Source of the DNA: Arthrobacter ulcerisalmonis
GTDB lineage: Bacteria; Actinomycetota; Actinomycetes; Actinomycetales; Micrococcaceae
Assembly: GCF_900609065.1 (NCBI RefSeq)
Contig: NZ_UXAU01000041.1
Location: 62,001 to 126,000, forward strand
Direction: 5' to 3'
Length of the DNA: 64,000 nt
In this document: in pieces, positions 45,485 to 54,067 of the stretch
How positions within the stretch are numbered: position 1 is the stretch's first letter
Layout of the letters: each line of letters begins with the position of its first letter
The notes under the pieces: generated by a model
Told to the model about the DNA's origin: nothing
Database searches by the model: none
What the model saw: the letters and a program-made list of their open reading frames with translations, nothing else
Made by a program: the position numbers and the translations under genes

Positions 45485-46839
45485 TGACTGCACCCCGCGC
45501 CTGGCTGATCTGGACTGTTGGAATTTTCGGGTACCTGGTGGCAGTGTCCCAGCGAACCTCGTTTGGCGTGGTGGGGCTCGAAGCAACGGAACGGTTCAAC
45601 GCCGGTGCTTCGGCAATTTCCTTCTTCACCGTCCTGCAGCTACTGGTCTACGCAGCGCTGCAGATTCCCGTGGGTGTGCTGGTGGACCGGTTTGGTTCGC
45701 GGGCACTGATCGCCGGCGGAGCCGTGTTGATGGGGCTGGGCCAGCTGCAGCTCGCGTTCGCGGAGACGATTACTGCTGGGGTTGCCGGCCGCGTACTCGT
45801 GGGTGCCGGCGATGCGATGACCTTCATCGCCGTCATCCGACTGATCCCCTTTTGGTTTGCACCGGCGCGAGTGCCGCTGGTGACCCAATTGACGGGTATG
45901 TCAGGTCAATTGGGTCAGCTCTTCAGCGTGATCCCGTTTGCCCTGGTGCTGCACGCCTCTGGGTGGACCTCGGGCTTCCTGATGCTGGCCGGAATGTCGG
46001 TGCTGGTTCTTGTCCTGGTGGTCTTGGTGCTGCGCGACGCGCCGCCGGGAACTGTTCGGTCTGCGCCGAGGGAGGGCCTCAAAGCCACCGGTGTCTCGTT
46101 GGCGCGGGCGTGGAGTCAGCCCGGCACCCGGCTGGGGATGTGGAGCCACTTCACCATCCAGTTCGGCGGCACGGTCTTTGCCTTGATGTGGGGCTACCCG
46201 TTCCTCATTTCCGGTCAGGGCCTGGATCCTGCCACGGTGGCCGCACTCATGGCGCTGTTTGTGGCCGCAGCGTTGGCTGTTGGACCGTTCATGGGCGGGT
46301 TCGTTTCGCGGCACCCCCTGCGCCGTTCCACCATGGTGCTGCTCATTGCGGCTGCCAGCATTGCTGCCTGGTCTGCTGTGCTGCTGGTGCCGGGCCGTGC
46401 ACCGCTGTGGCTGCTGGCGGTGTTGGTGGTTGTCCTGGCCATCGGCGGGCCAGGTTCCATGATCGGATTCGATTTCGCCCGGTCGTTCAACCCGGCCCAC
46501 CGCATCGGCGCGGCCACCGGCATTGTCAACGTCGGCGGCTTCGTTGCTGCCTTGATTGCCACGTTCCTGATTGGCGTTGTGTTGGACGTCCTGATGGCCA
46601 GTGGCTATTCGCAGGGCGTGCTGTACGGGCTGGGGCCCATGAAGATCGCGCTGAGCGTCCAGTTGATGCTGTACGCGATAGGTGTTGTGGGCATTATCCT
46701 CTCCCGCCGCAAGGTGCGCGGGCAATTGGCTGACCAGGGAGTCGTGGTGCCCCCGCTGCGCGTTGCTCTGGCCCGTCAGCGCCGGGAAAGCCTGGCCCGG
46801 CGACGGCCTCCAGCGCAGGGGCAGAACGGTCCGGAGTAG
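45484..46839 (+). CDS. MFS transporter
   Basis: A major facilitator protein of 451 residues with 12 predicted spans. The first begins at residue 7 (AWLIWTVGIFGYLVAVSQRTSFGVVG). LVDRFGSRALIAGGAVLMGLGQL between spans 2 and 3 is the MFS loop motif. A central loop lies around 190-215 (LRDAPPGTVRSAPREG). The basic C-terminal tail (about 410-451) is Arg-rich and cytoplasmic. Early residues resemble the NNP/hexuronate-like groups, but the substrate cannot be assigned. Start choice between GTG 45481 and 45484 is uncertain. Confidence 0.88.
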   Translation: MTAPRAWLIWTVGIFGYLVAVSQRTSFGVVGLEATERFNAGASAISFFTVLQLLVYAALQIPVGVLVDRFGSRALIAGGAVLMGLGQLQLAFAETITAGVAGRVLVGAGDAMTFIAVIRLIPFWFAPARVPLVTQLTGMSGQLGQLFSVIPFALVLHASGWTSGFLMLAGMSVLVLVLVVLVLRDAPPGTVRSAPREGLKATGVSLARAWSQPGTRLGMWSHFTIQFGGTVFALMWGYPFLISGQGLDPATVAALMALFVAAALAVGPFMGGFVSRHPLRRSTMVLLIAAASIAAWSAVLLVPGRAPLWLLAVLVVVLAIGGPGSMIGFDFARSFNPAHRIGAATGIVNVGGFVAALIATFLIGVVLDVLMASGYSQGVLYGLGPMKIALSVQLMLYAIGVVGIILSRRKVRGQLADQGVVVPPLRVALARQRRESLARRRPPAQGQNGPE

Positions 46840-46915
46840 TCCTCCACAGGGCGGGTTTCCCACATAGCCCGATTGGCTGGGTCCGTAGGATCCGGTGCCG
46901 TCGGACAGTGGAGGC

Positions 46916-48148
46916 ATGGACACGCCAACGTCAATCACAGCCCACGGACCCGAGGACATCCTCAGCTTCATTCCGCACTCCCTGGGCTACTGGCCCACCT
47001 CCAGCCTGGTGGCGGTGACACTGCATAACAAGGGGATTGGGGCCACGCTCCGGCTGGATCTGCCGGCCCCGCATCTGCTGCGGGACCCCACCCCTCTGGT
47101 CCGCGCCGTGTGCGGCTACCTCCGGGCGGATGGTGAGGCGGACGAAACCCTCGTGGTGATCTTCAGCGGAACGGGGGAGCGGCCCGCCGCCGCCGCCCAT
47201 GACCTGCTCCTGGTGACGTTGCAGACGGCGTTGACTGCAGCAGGGATGCCCATCCGGGACGCCTGGTATGTGGGCACCAAATATTGGCGGGATGCCTACT
47301 GCTCGAACCTCGAATGCTGCCCGCTGCCTGGCCGGCCGGTGCAGGAAATCCTGGACAGCCGGCTGAACGCCGAAATGGTGTTTCGCGGGAGCACCTTTGG
47401 TCCTGAGCCCGTGGGGGTACCAGTGGGCCTCGAGCCAGCGGACAAGCCCTATGCGCTGGCGGTCCGGCGGGCGCGCAGCCAATGGAGCCGGAAGCTGGAG
47501 CGGCGGCAAGGGTGCGAAGCGCAATTCAGCTATGTTCTGTCGTACTGGGCTCTGGTGCTGGCCCAACCCGCTGGCCTCCCGTGGCGCCAGGATGTGGAGC
47601 GGGATGCGTTCCTGCTGGCCACACTGCGGATGCCGGTGCTGCGGGATGCCGTCCTAGTGCTTTCCGCTGCAGGCCAAACCTTCGCTACGGAGAGCGCTGC
47701 GCGGTTCCGGCCCTTCACGTTGGGACGGCACCCGTCCCCGGTGCTGCCGGAATGCGGCCAACTCCTCGAAGCGGCGGCCGCGCCTCCTCCGGAAGCTTGG
47801 GTGTCAGGTAAGGACGACGGCGCTGTGCCCGGCTACGGCGAGGTCCTGATGGGACTGTGGCCGGCGGTTCCCACCTGGAGTCGGATGGATGCCCTGGACA
47901 GGGTGGCGGCGCACCTCAGCAGCGTCGGCGGAAAGGTGGTGTCTGCTCCCCTCACTGTCCGTGGGTGGATCGCGTGGAGCCGAGGAAGGGGGTCCATGGC
48001 CGCGGCATTTTTCGGCCAGGCGCTCTGGGCGGAGCCGCAGTACAGGCTGGCTGAGTTGCTCTTGGAGATGGATCGGCGCGGGACCATTTGTGGCTGGGCT
48101 GCTCGGCGGGAGGCAGCCTGGCAGCACGTGGTGGACGGAACGGTGTAG
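46916..48148 (+). CDS. DUF4192 protein
   Basis: A 410-residue soluble protein of the actinobacterial DUF4192 family, function unknown. The N-terminus HGPEDILSFIPHSLGYWPTSSLVAVTL matches the family start (P-D-L-L then VPxLLGFxPxxSLVV). The C-terminus FFGQALWAEPQYRLAELLLEMDRRG is the typical SAxALALxPxYxLAxLL element. I chose ATG 46916 because it places that motif near the N-terminus; GTG 46895 is also open. A TAGGAT box at 46886 fits a promoter for the ATG. No catalytic motif is visible. Confidence 0.86.
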   Translation: MDTPTSITAHGPEDILSFIPHSLGYWPTSSLVAVTLHNKGIGATLRLDLPAPHLLRDPTPLVRAVCGYLRADGEADETLVVIFSGTGERPAAAAHDLLLVTLQTALTAAGMPIRDAWYVGTKYWRDAYCSNLECCPLPGRPVQEILDSRLNAEMVFRGSTFGPEPVGVPVGLEPADKPYALAVRRARSQWSRKLERRQGCEAQFSYVLSYWALVLAQPAGLPWRQDVERDAFLLATLRMPVLRDAVLVLSAAGQTFATESAARFRPFTLGRHPSPVLPECGQLLEAAAAPPPEAWVSGKDDGAVPGYGEVLMGLWPAVPTWSRMDALDRVAAHLSSVGGKVVSAPLTVRGWIAWSRGRGSMAAAFFGQALWAEPQYRLAELLLEMDRRGTICGWAARREAAWQHVVDGTV

Positions 48149-48248
48149 GGCAGGCGGCGTGGGTAGGCCCGATCCGGCGGAATCGTGAGACAATAGACGC
48201 CGAGACCCGGTTGGGTCCGTGTATTCAGTGCTTGTCTTGTCTTCCTTT

Positions 48249-48275
48249 GGGAACAATACAGCCGCTCCAGCAGTT
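48249..48275 (+). promoter_or_regulatory. SigR/SigH-like promoter upstream of sigA
   Basis: GGGAAC (48249-48254), an 18-base spacer and GTT (48273-48275) match the thiol-oxidative-stress sigma factor pattern GGGAAT-N18-GTT with one change. TAGACT at 48283-48288 or nearby could be a -10 of a second, housekeeping promoter. The rest of the 243-base leader (48149-48391) shows no further feature. Confidence 0.55.
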
Positions 48276-48391
48276 GGATCATTTAGACTCTGTTGGCCGT
48301 GGTGGCGCTTGATTTCTACCACGGACTTGACAGGGTCATAGTGGTGTTGCCCGTATGGCGATTCCACAGACCACCGCTAGAAAGGTTTTCT

Positions 48392-49672
<1,281 letters not shown>

Positions 49673-49754
49673 ATCAGCTTGCACCACAGGGCCGCTCCTG
49701 GCCGGCATCTTCGGATGGCGGCACGGGGCGGCTTTTGTGTGTGGCGAGGGCAGA

Positions 49755-49793
49755 AAAAATGAGCCCCCGCCGAGGTGGCGAGGGCTCATTTTT
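49755..49793. terminator. Bidirectional terminator between sigA and the DUF7455 gene
   Basis: A 12-bp outer stem (49755-49766 with 49782-49793), extended by 4 inner pairs, carries an A run on one side and a T run on the other, so it works in both directions. A second GC-rich hairpin ending in TTTT (about 49690-49737) lies closer to the sigA stop. Confidence 0.9.
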
Positions 49794-49805
49794 GCGAGTC
49801 AAACG

Positions 49806-50027
49806 TCAGTCGACGTCTACGACTGCCTTTTCGTGAAGCTTCGAGGTTTCGTCGTGCCAGTCTGAGCTCAACGGCTTGAGCGTTGATTCGACTGCACGGG
49901 CGTGGTGGCCGCAGAAGAGCAACTCACCGCCGGAGGTCTCGAGTACAACCCGAACATATGCCTGAGCTCCGCAACGATCGCACCTGTCGAGTGCATTGAG
50001 TGTGCGGTCTGCCACTGCTGTTGTCAT
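49806..50027 (-). CDS. DUF7455 small zinc-ribbon-like protein
   Basis: A 73-residue protein with two Cys pairs or triads: ALDRCDRCGAQAYVRVVL and LLFCGHHARAVE. The CDRCG...LLFCGHH layout suggests a single zinc site (Cys, Cys, Cys, His). It is common next to sigA in actinobacteria and annotated as DUF7455. The ATG has a strong RBS, AAGGAGG. Its role is unknown; a function in transcription is suggested only by position. Confidence 0.88.
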   Translation of the reverse strand: MTTAVADRTLNALDRCDRCGAQAYVRVVLETSGGELLFCGHHARAVESTLKPLSSDWHDETSKLHEKAVVDVD

Positions 50028-50281
50028 GTCGGCCTCCTTAGTAGATCTGTACGTCTATATAACCAGTATTCGCAGCAAAACCATTGCAAGGATGGGCCAA
50101 GTTCGCTGTCCGCGTAGCCGCAAGAATCGCTCAAGATCGTGCCGCCGTCGGCGTTCCGGAGTGGGTGGGATGCCGCACACGGCGACCACCGTGTGGCAGC
50201 TCGGCTGCCGGGCTGCGCGCGACTACCCTAGAGGGAGCGATCCTGACGCACGCTTTCCCTCCCTGAAGGAGTTCATCACCA

Positions 50282-52390
50282 GTGGCACCTAGTTCTGATT
50301 ACACTGCTCGGCACTTGTCTGTCTTGGAGGGCCTCGAGGCTGTCCGCAAGCGCCCGGGAATGTATATCGGTTCCACGGATTCGCGCGGCCTGATGCACTG
50401 CCTCTGGGAGATCATCGACAACTCCGTGGACGAGGCCCTTGCCGGGTTCGGCCACGACATCAAGATCATCCTGCACGCCGACAACTCGGTGGAGATTCAC
50501 GACGACGGCCGCGGCATTCCGGTGGACACAGAACCAAAGACCGGCCTCACCGGCGTCGAGGTGGTCTTTACCAAGTTGCACGCTGGCGGTAAGTTCGGCG
50601 GCGGCTCGTACACCGCCTCCGGTGGCCTCCACGGCGTCGGCGCCTCCGTGGTCAATGCACTCTCTTCCCGGTTGGACGTTGAGGTGGACCGCGGCAGCAA
50701 AACGTACAAAATGTCGTTCCGGCGGGGCGAGCCGGGCCGGTTCCAGGATTCGGGGTCCCGCGTCGATCCGGCAGCCGTCTTCGCTCCGTTCGTGGATGGT
50801 TCCGTTTTGGACGTCATCGGCAAGGCGAAGCGCGGCGTCACCGGAACCCGGATCCGGTACTGGGCAGACCGGCAGATTTTCACCCCGGACGCTAAGTTCT
50901 CCTACGATGAGCTAGCCGCGCGCGCCCGCCAGACGTCCTTCCTGGTGCCCGGGCTCAAGCTGACGGTTCGGGACGAACGCAAGGCGCCCGGAACGCCGGG
51001 GGAGGCCGGGCCGCATGAGGAGGTCTTCCACCACGACGGCGGCCTGTCTGAGTTTGTCGACTTCCTGGCAGCTGACTCTGCGGTGACGGATGTGTGGCGC
51101 CTGCACGGGTCAGGGAAATTTAAGGAAACGGTCCCTGTCCTGGACGAGCGTGGCCATAGCCAGTTGGCTGAGGTGGAGCGCGACTGCGAAGTTGACGTTG
51201 CGTTGCGTTGGGGGATTGGCTACGACTCCACCGTGCGCAGCTTCGTCAATATCATCTCCACTCCCAAGGGCGGAACGCACCAGTCCGGCTTCGAGCAGGC
51301 TTTGGTGAAGACCTTCCGGAAGGCTGTTGAAACCAATGCCCGGAAGCTTAAGGCTGGCAACGACAAGATCGAAAAGGATGACATTTTTGCCGGCCTGACC
51401 GCCGTGTTGACCGTCCGGCTTGCCGAGCCGCAGTTTGAGGGCCAGACCAAGGAAATTCTTGGCACCTCCGCCGTCCGGGCCATCGTGGCGCGCGTCGTTG
51501 AGCGGGAGATCACCGCCAAGCTCGGCTCAGCCAACCGCAACGACAAGGCACAGTCGGCGCTCCTGCTGGAAAAGATCGTCAGCGAGATGAAATCGCGGAT
51601 TTCTGCCCGCGTTCACAAGGAGACCCAACGGCGCAAGAACGCGCTGGAAACGTCGTCCATGCCCACCAAACTGGCCGACTGCCGGACCGACGACGTCGAA
51701 CGTTCCGAACTGTTCATTGTGGAAGGTGACTCGGCGCTGGGTACCGCCAAGCTGGCCAGGTCCTCGGACTTCCAGGCCCTGTTGCCCATCCGCGGGAAAA
51801 TCCTCAATGTCCAGAAAGCTTCTGTGGGAGACATGCTCTCCAACGCCGAGTGCGCCGCGCTCATCCAGGTGGTGGGTGCTGGCTCGGGGCGCAGCTTCGA
51901 CATTTCCGCCGCCCGTTACGGCAAAGTTATCCTCATGACCGACGCCGATGTGGACGGGGCACACATCCGGACACTGCTGTTGACGCTGTTCTTCCGCTAC
52001 ATGCGGCCCATGATTGACGAGGGCCGGGTCTTCGCTGCCGTTCCACCGCTCCACCGGGTGGAGGTCATCAACGCTGGCCAGAAGGCCAACGAGATGATTT
52101 ACACCTATTCCGAGGCTGAACTGCACACCTTGCTGGCCCGGCTGGCGAAGGAAGGCAAGCGCTACAAGGAGCCGATTCAGCGGTACAAGGGACTCGGTGA
52201 GATGGACGCCGAGCAGTTGGCCGAAACCACCATGGACCCTCGGCACCGAATGCTCCGGAAGGTGCGGATCTCGGAGTTGGAGCGGGCCGAGAAGACCTTC
52301 GACCTGCTCATGGGATCGGACGTGTCGCCGCGGAAGGACTTCATCGTTGCCGGCGCCGCCAGCTTGGACCGCGAACGCATCGACGCCTGA
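50282..52390 (+). CDS. parE: DNA topoisomerase IV subunit B (ParE/GyrB-type)
   Basis: The ATPase subunit of a type IIA topoisomerase, 702 residues. The GHKL ATPase domain has YIGSTDSRGLMHCLWEIIDNSVDEALAG, DDGRGIPVD, and GGLHGVGASVVNALS; LKLTVRDER and HQSGFEQAL follow. The Toprim domain has FIVEGDSALGTAKLARSSDFQALLPIRGKILNVQKA with the catalytic Glu, and DADVDGAHIRTLLLT. The length and FQALLPIRGKILNV fit ParE as well as GyrB; gyrB usually lies beside gyrA and dnaA-dnaN, so ParE is preferred here. AAGGAG precedes the GTG. The A subunit is not in the window. Confidence 0.9.
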   Translation: MAPSSDYTARHLSVLEGLEAVRKRPGMYIGSTDSRGLMHCLWEIIDNSVDEALAGFGHDIKIILHADNSVEIHDDGRGIPVDTEPKTGLTGVEVVFTKLHAGGKFGGGSYTASGGLHGVGASVVNALSSRLDVEVDRGSKTYKMSFRRGEPGRFQDSGSRVDPAAVFAPFVDGSVLDVIGKAKRGVTGTRIRYWADRQIFTPDAKFSYDELAARARQTSFLVPGLKLTVRDERKAPGTPGEAGPHEEVFHHDGGLSEFVDFLAADSAVTDVWRLHGSGKFKETVPVLDERGHSQLAEVERDCEVDVALRWGIGYDSTVRSFVNIISTPKGGTHQSGFEQALVKTFRKAVETNARKLKAGNDKIEKDDIFAGLTAVLTVRLAEPQFEGQTKEILGTSAVRAIVARVVEREITAKLGSANRNDKAQSALLLEKIVSEMKSRISARVHKETQRRKNALETSSMPTKLADCRTDDVERSELFIVEGDSALGTAKLARSSDFQALLPIRGKILNVQKASVGDMLSNAECAALIQVVGAGSGRSFDISAARYGKVILMTDADVDGAHIRTLLLTLFFRYMRPMIDEGRVFAAVPPLHRVEVINAGQKANEMIYTYSEAELHTLLARLAKEGKRYKEPIQRYKGLGEMDAEQLAETTMDPRHRMLRKVRISELERAEKTFDLLMGSDVSPRKDFIVAGAASLDRERIDA

Positions 52391-52434
52391 CTTCGGCCTG
52401 CACTGTCGAAAGTTGCGGCGCTGAAACGGCTGGC

Positions 52435-53418
52435 CTAGCCCAAAAGGCCCGGTACCACCAGCAGCGCCGTAGGCACGGCGAGCAGCAATACGCAGACCAC
52501 CAGCACCGCGGAGCGGACGGCCGGCGGGAGTGGAGCTTGCGGGGACAGGAGCCGACTGACGCGGGACGCGGTGGTCCGTGCGGATTCGGCCCCGAGGGCG
52601 AGGTCACCGCCGCCCAGGTTGAGGTTGGCAGTACCGGACTGCAGATCGGGTTGCCCCAGGCCCTTGGCTGATCCGCTGGCCACAATGGCAATCGCCTTGA
52701 TCAGAGTGCCCTTGCTCTCGGACTTGAGCGCCACATCATCGGCAAGCATTTCGATCAGGGAGCCGACGGCTTCCTGGGCCAGGCGGGTGGTGGGAAGCCA
52801 AGGCAGCGCCTGCCGCCATGCCGCGAAGGCCCAGAGCAGCAGGTGGTGGCGTTGGCTCAGGTGCGCATTTTCGTGGCTGAGGACTGCCCGAAGTTCAGCT
52901 GGCTCAAGAGCTGCCATCAGTCCGTCGGAGAGGACAGTGACAGAGCGTGCGCCGCCGGGCAGGCAATAGGCAACGGGGGAGTCGTGGCTGATGACCAGGG
53001 TGGCTGCGTCCTGCCCCGAGGGAGATGCAAGGAGGGCCAAGAGCTCACGGTGCCGCCAGCGCTGGCGCTGAATGCGGTAGTACGTCAGGAGCAGGGTGAA
53101 TACCAGGTGCGCCGTCAATAACGCTGCGGCCGACAAGGCAAAAATGTGCCAGAAGCCTAAATCTGTTGTGGGCGCATTGAAAAGGACCATTGACGCCAGC
53201 GCGCGGAGGCCCGCCAGGAGGTTATCGCCAATGGGCTCGAGCCCGTAGACCAGCATGGCGCCGATCATGGACAACCCGCCGGCCAGCGCGATCGCCTGCC
53301 AGAGGAGCATGGCCGTGAACGGCGAACGCGCGGGCCATTGCGCCCTCGAAAGCAGGATCGGTACTGGCCACGCCAGGACGATCGCCAGGACCGCCAACAG
53401 GTATGAGGTCCAGAACAT
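52435..53418 (-). CDS. M56-family membrane metallopeptidase (BlaR1/MecR1-like)
   Basis: A 327-residue membrane protein. Spans lie near residues 5-25, 40-62, 90-112 and 300-325, and the zinc motif HExxH is HENAH at 182-186 within AVLSHENAHLSQRHHLL. It lacks the C-terminal penicillin-binding sensor of BlaR1, so the signal is not beta-lactam by sequence. It starts 6 bases after the blaI stop, so the two are co-transcribed. It may relay an envelope or redox signal to the BlaI repressor. Confidence 0.9.
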   Translation of the reverse strand: MFWTSYLLAVLAIVLAWPVPILLSRAQWPARSPFTAMLLWQAIALAGGLSMIGAMLVYGLEPIGDNLLAGLRALASMVLFNAPTTDLGFWHIFALSAAALLTAHLVFTLLLTYYRIQRQRWRHRELLALLASPSGQDAATLVISHDSPVAYCLPGGARSVTVLSDGLMAALEPAELRAVLSHENAHLSQRHHLLLWAFAAWRQALPWLPTTRLAQEAVGSLIEMLADDVALKSESKGTLIKAIAIVASGSAKGLGQPDLQSGTANLNLGGGDLALGAESARTTASRVSRLLSPQAPLPPAVRSAVLVVCVLLLAVPTALLVVPGLLG

Positions 53419-53424
53419 GGTCTG

Positions 53425-53808
53425 CTAGGGAAGGCCCAGCAGTTTGCGAAGGGTTTCGGCTTCGCCTTCGGTGACGGATCCGATAAAGCGTGCCAAGACG
53501 GCTTCGCGATCCGGTGCCGAGCCGAGGACTTCATGCATGAGCTCTGCGGTGTGATCCGCGCGGCTGGATACGGCCTGGTAGCGGTGCGGGCGGGTGCCGC
53601 GTTCGCGTTCCACCAGCCCCTTCTTTTCCAACCGGGAAAGTACTGTCAGGACGGTGGTGACAGCCAACTCTTTGGCGTCATGCCCCGATTCACTCCGGGC
53701 CGCTGAGGTCTGGGCCAGCCTGTCCCGGAGGGTGTTGGCTGTGGCTGCTTCCTGGCCCGCCCAGAGCAGATCCATCACTGCCCGTTCAAGTTCGCCAAGA
53801 CTGGCCAT
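53425..53808 (-). CDS. blaI: BlaI/MecI/CopY-family transcriptional repressor
   Basis: A 127-residue dimeric winged-helix repressor. It starts MASLGELERAVMDLLWAGQ, and the wing region has LAVTTVLTVLSRLEKKGLVERER, followed by YQAVSSRADHTAELMHEVLG. The family is controlled by proteolysis by an M56 partner, here encoded immediately downstream. Its DNA sites in other bacteria are TACANNTGTA-like dyads; three TTCTAC-N5-GTAGAA dyads sit in the divergent region shared with cydA. The start has AAGGAA upstream. Confidence 0.94.
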   Translation of the reverse strand: MASLGELERAVMDLLWAGQEAATANTLRDRLAQTSAARSESGHDAKELAVTTVLTVLSRLEKKGLVERERGTRPHRYQAVSSRADHTAELMHEVLGSAPDREAVLARFIGSVTEGEAETLRKLLGLP

Positions 53809-53863
53809 CGATTTGTTCCTTCATGTCGCTGTCCCAGGTCAATGAGCTGACTGGTGACTGCAC

Positions 53864-53882
53864 TTCTGCTTTTAGTGTAGAA
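53864..53882. promoter_or_regulatory. Degenerate BlaI half-site next to blaI
   Basis: TTCTGC (53864-53869) and GTAGAA (53877-53882) form an imperfect dyad with a 7-base gap, 56 bases upstream of blaI. It resembles the three stronger sites and could serve autoregulation. Confidence 0.35.
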
Positions 53883-53909
53883 ACAAATTTACCCCTAAAC
53901 CTGCACACT

Positions 53910-53926
53910 TTCTACGTTAGGTAGAA
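53910..53926. promoter_or_regulatory. BlaI-type operator 1
   Basis: TTCTAC-N5-GTAGAA at 53910-53926, perfect in both arms, in the middle of the blaI-cydA divergent region. Confidence 0.7.
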
Positions 53927-54000
53927 CATGTGGCGTGGCGCACGCTTCCAGTCCATGCTGGAGGGGTTGGGCACGCGTTTGCACATCACCACCGCCATTG

Positions 54001-54017
54001 TTCTACACTGTGTAGAA
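54001..54017. promoter_or_regulatory. BlaI-type operator 2
   Basis: TTCTAC-N5-GTAGAA at 54001-54017; the symmetry extends inward to TTCTACAC/GTGTAGAA. It covers the spacer of a likely cydA promoter (TTGTTC 53998-54003, TAGAGT 54020-54025). Confidence 0.75.
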
Positions 54018-54024
54018 GTTAGAG

Positions 54025-54041
54025 TTCTACGAAGCGTAGAA
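54025..54041. promoter_or_regulatory. BlaI-type operator 3
   Basis: TTCTAC-N5-GTAGAA at 54025-54041, with symmetry TTCTACG/CGTAGAA, starting 24 bases after operator 2. It lies at the expected transcription start of cydA. Confidence 0.75.
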
Positions 54042-54067
54042 AACTCGCTTTGACAGTAGGGACCGCC

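Noticed and set aside
45901-46971. 356-codon minus-strand frame opposite the MFS and DUF4192 genes
   Set aside because: Gln/His/Arg-rich antisense frame with no membrane segments or known domain.
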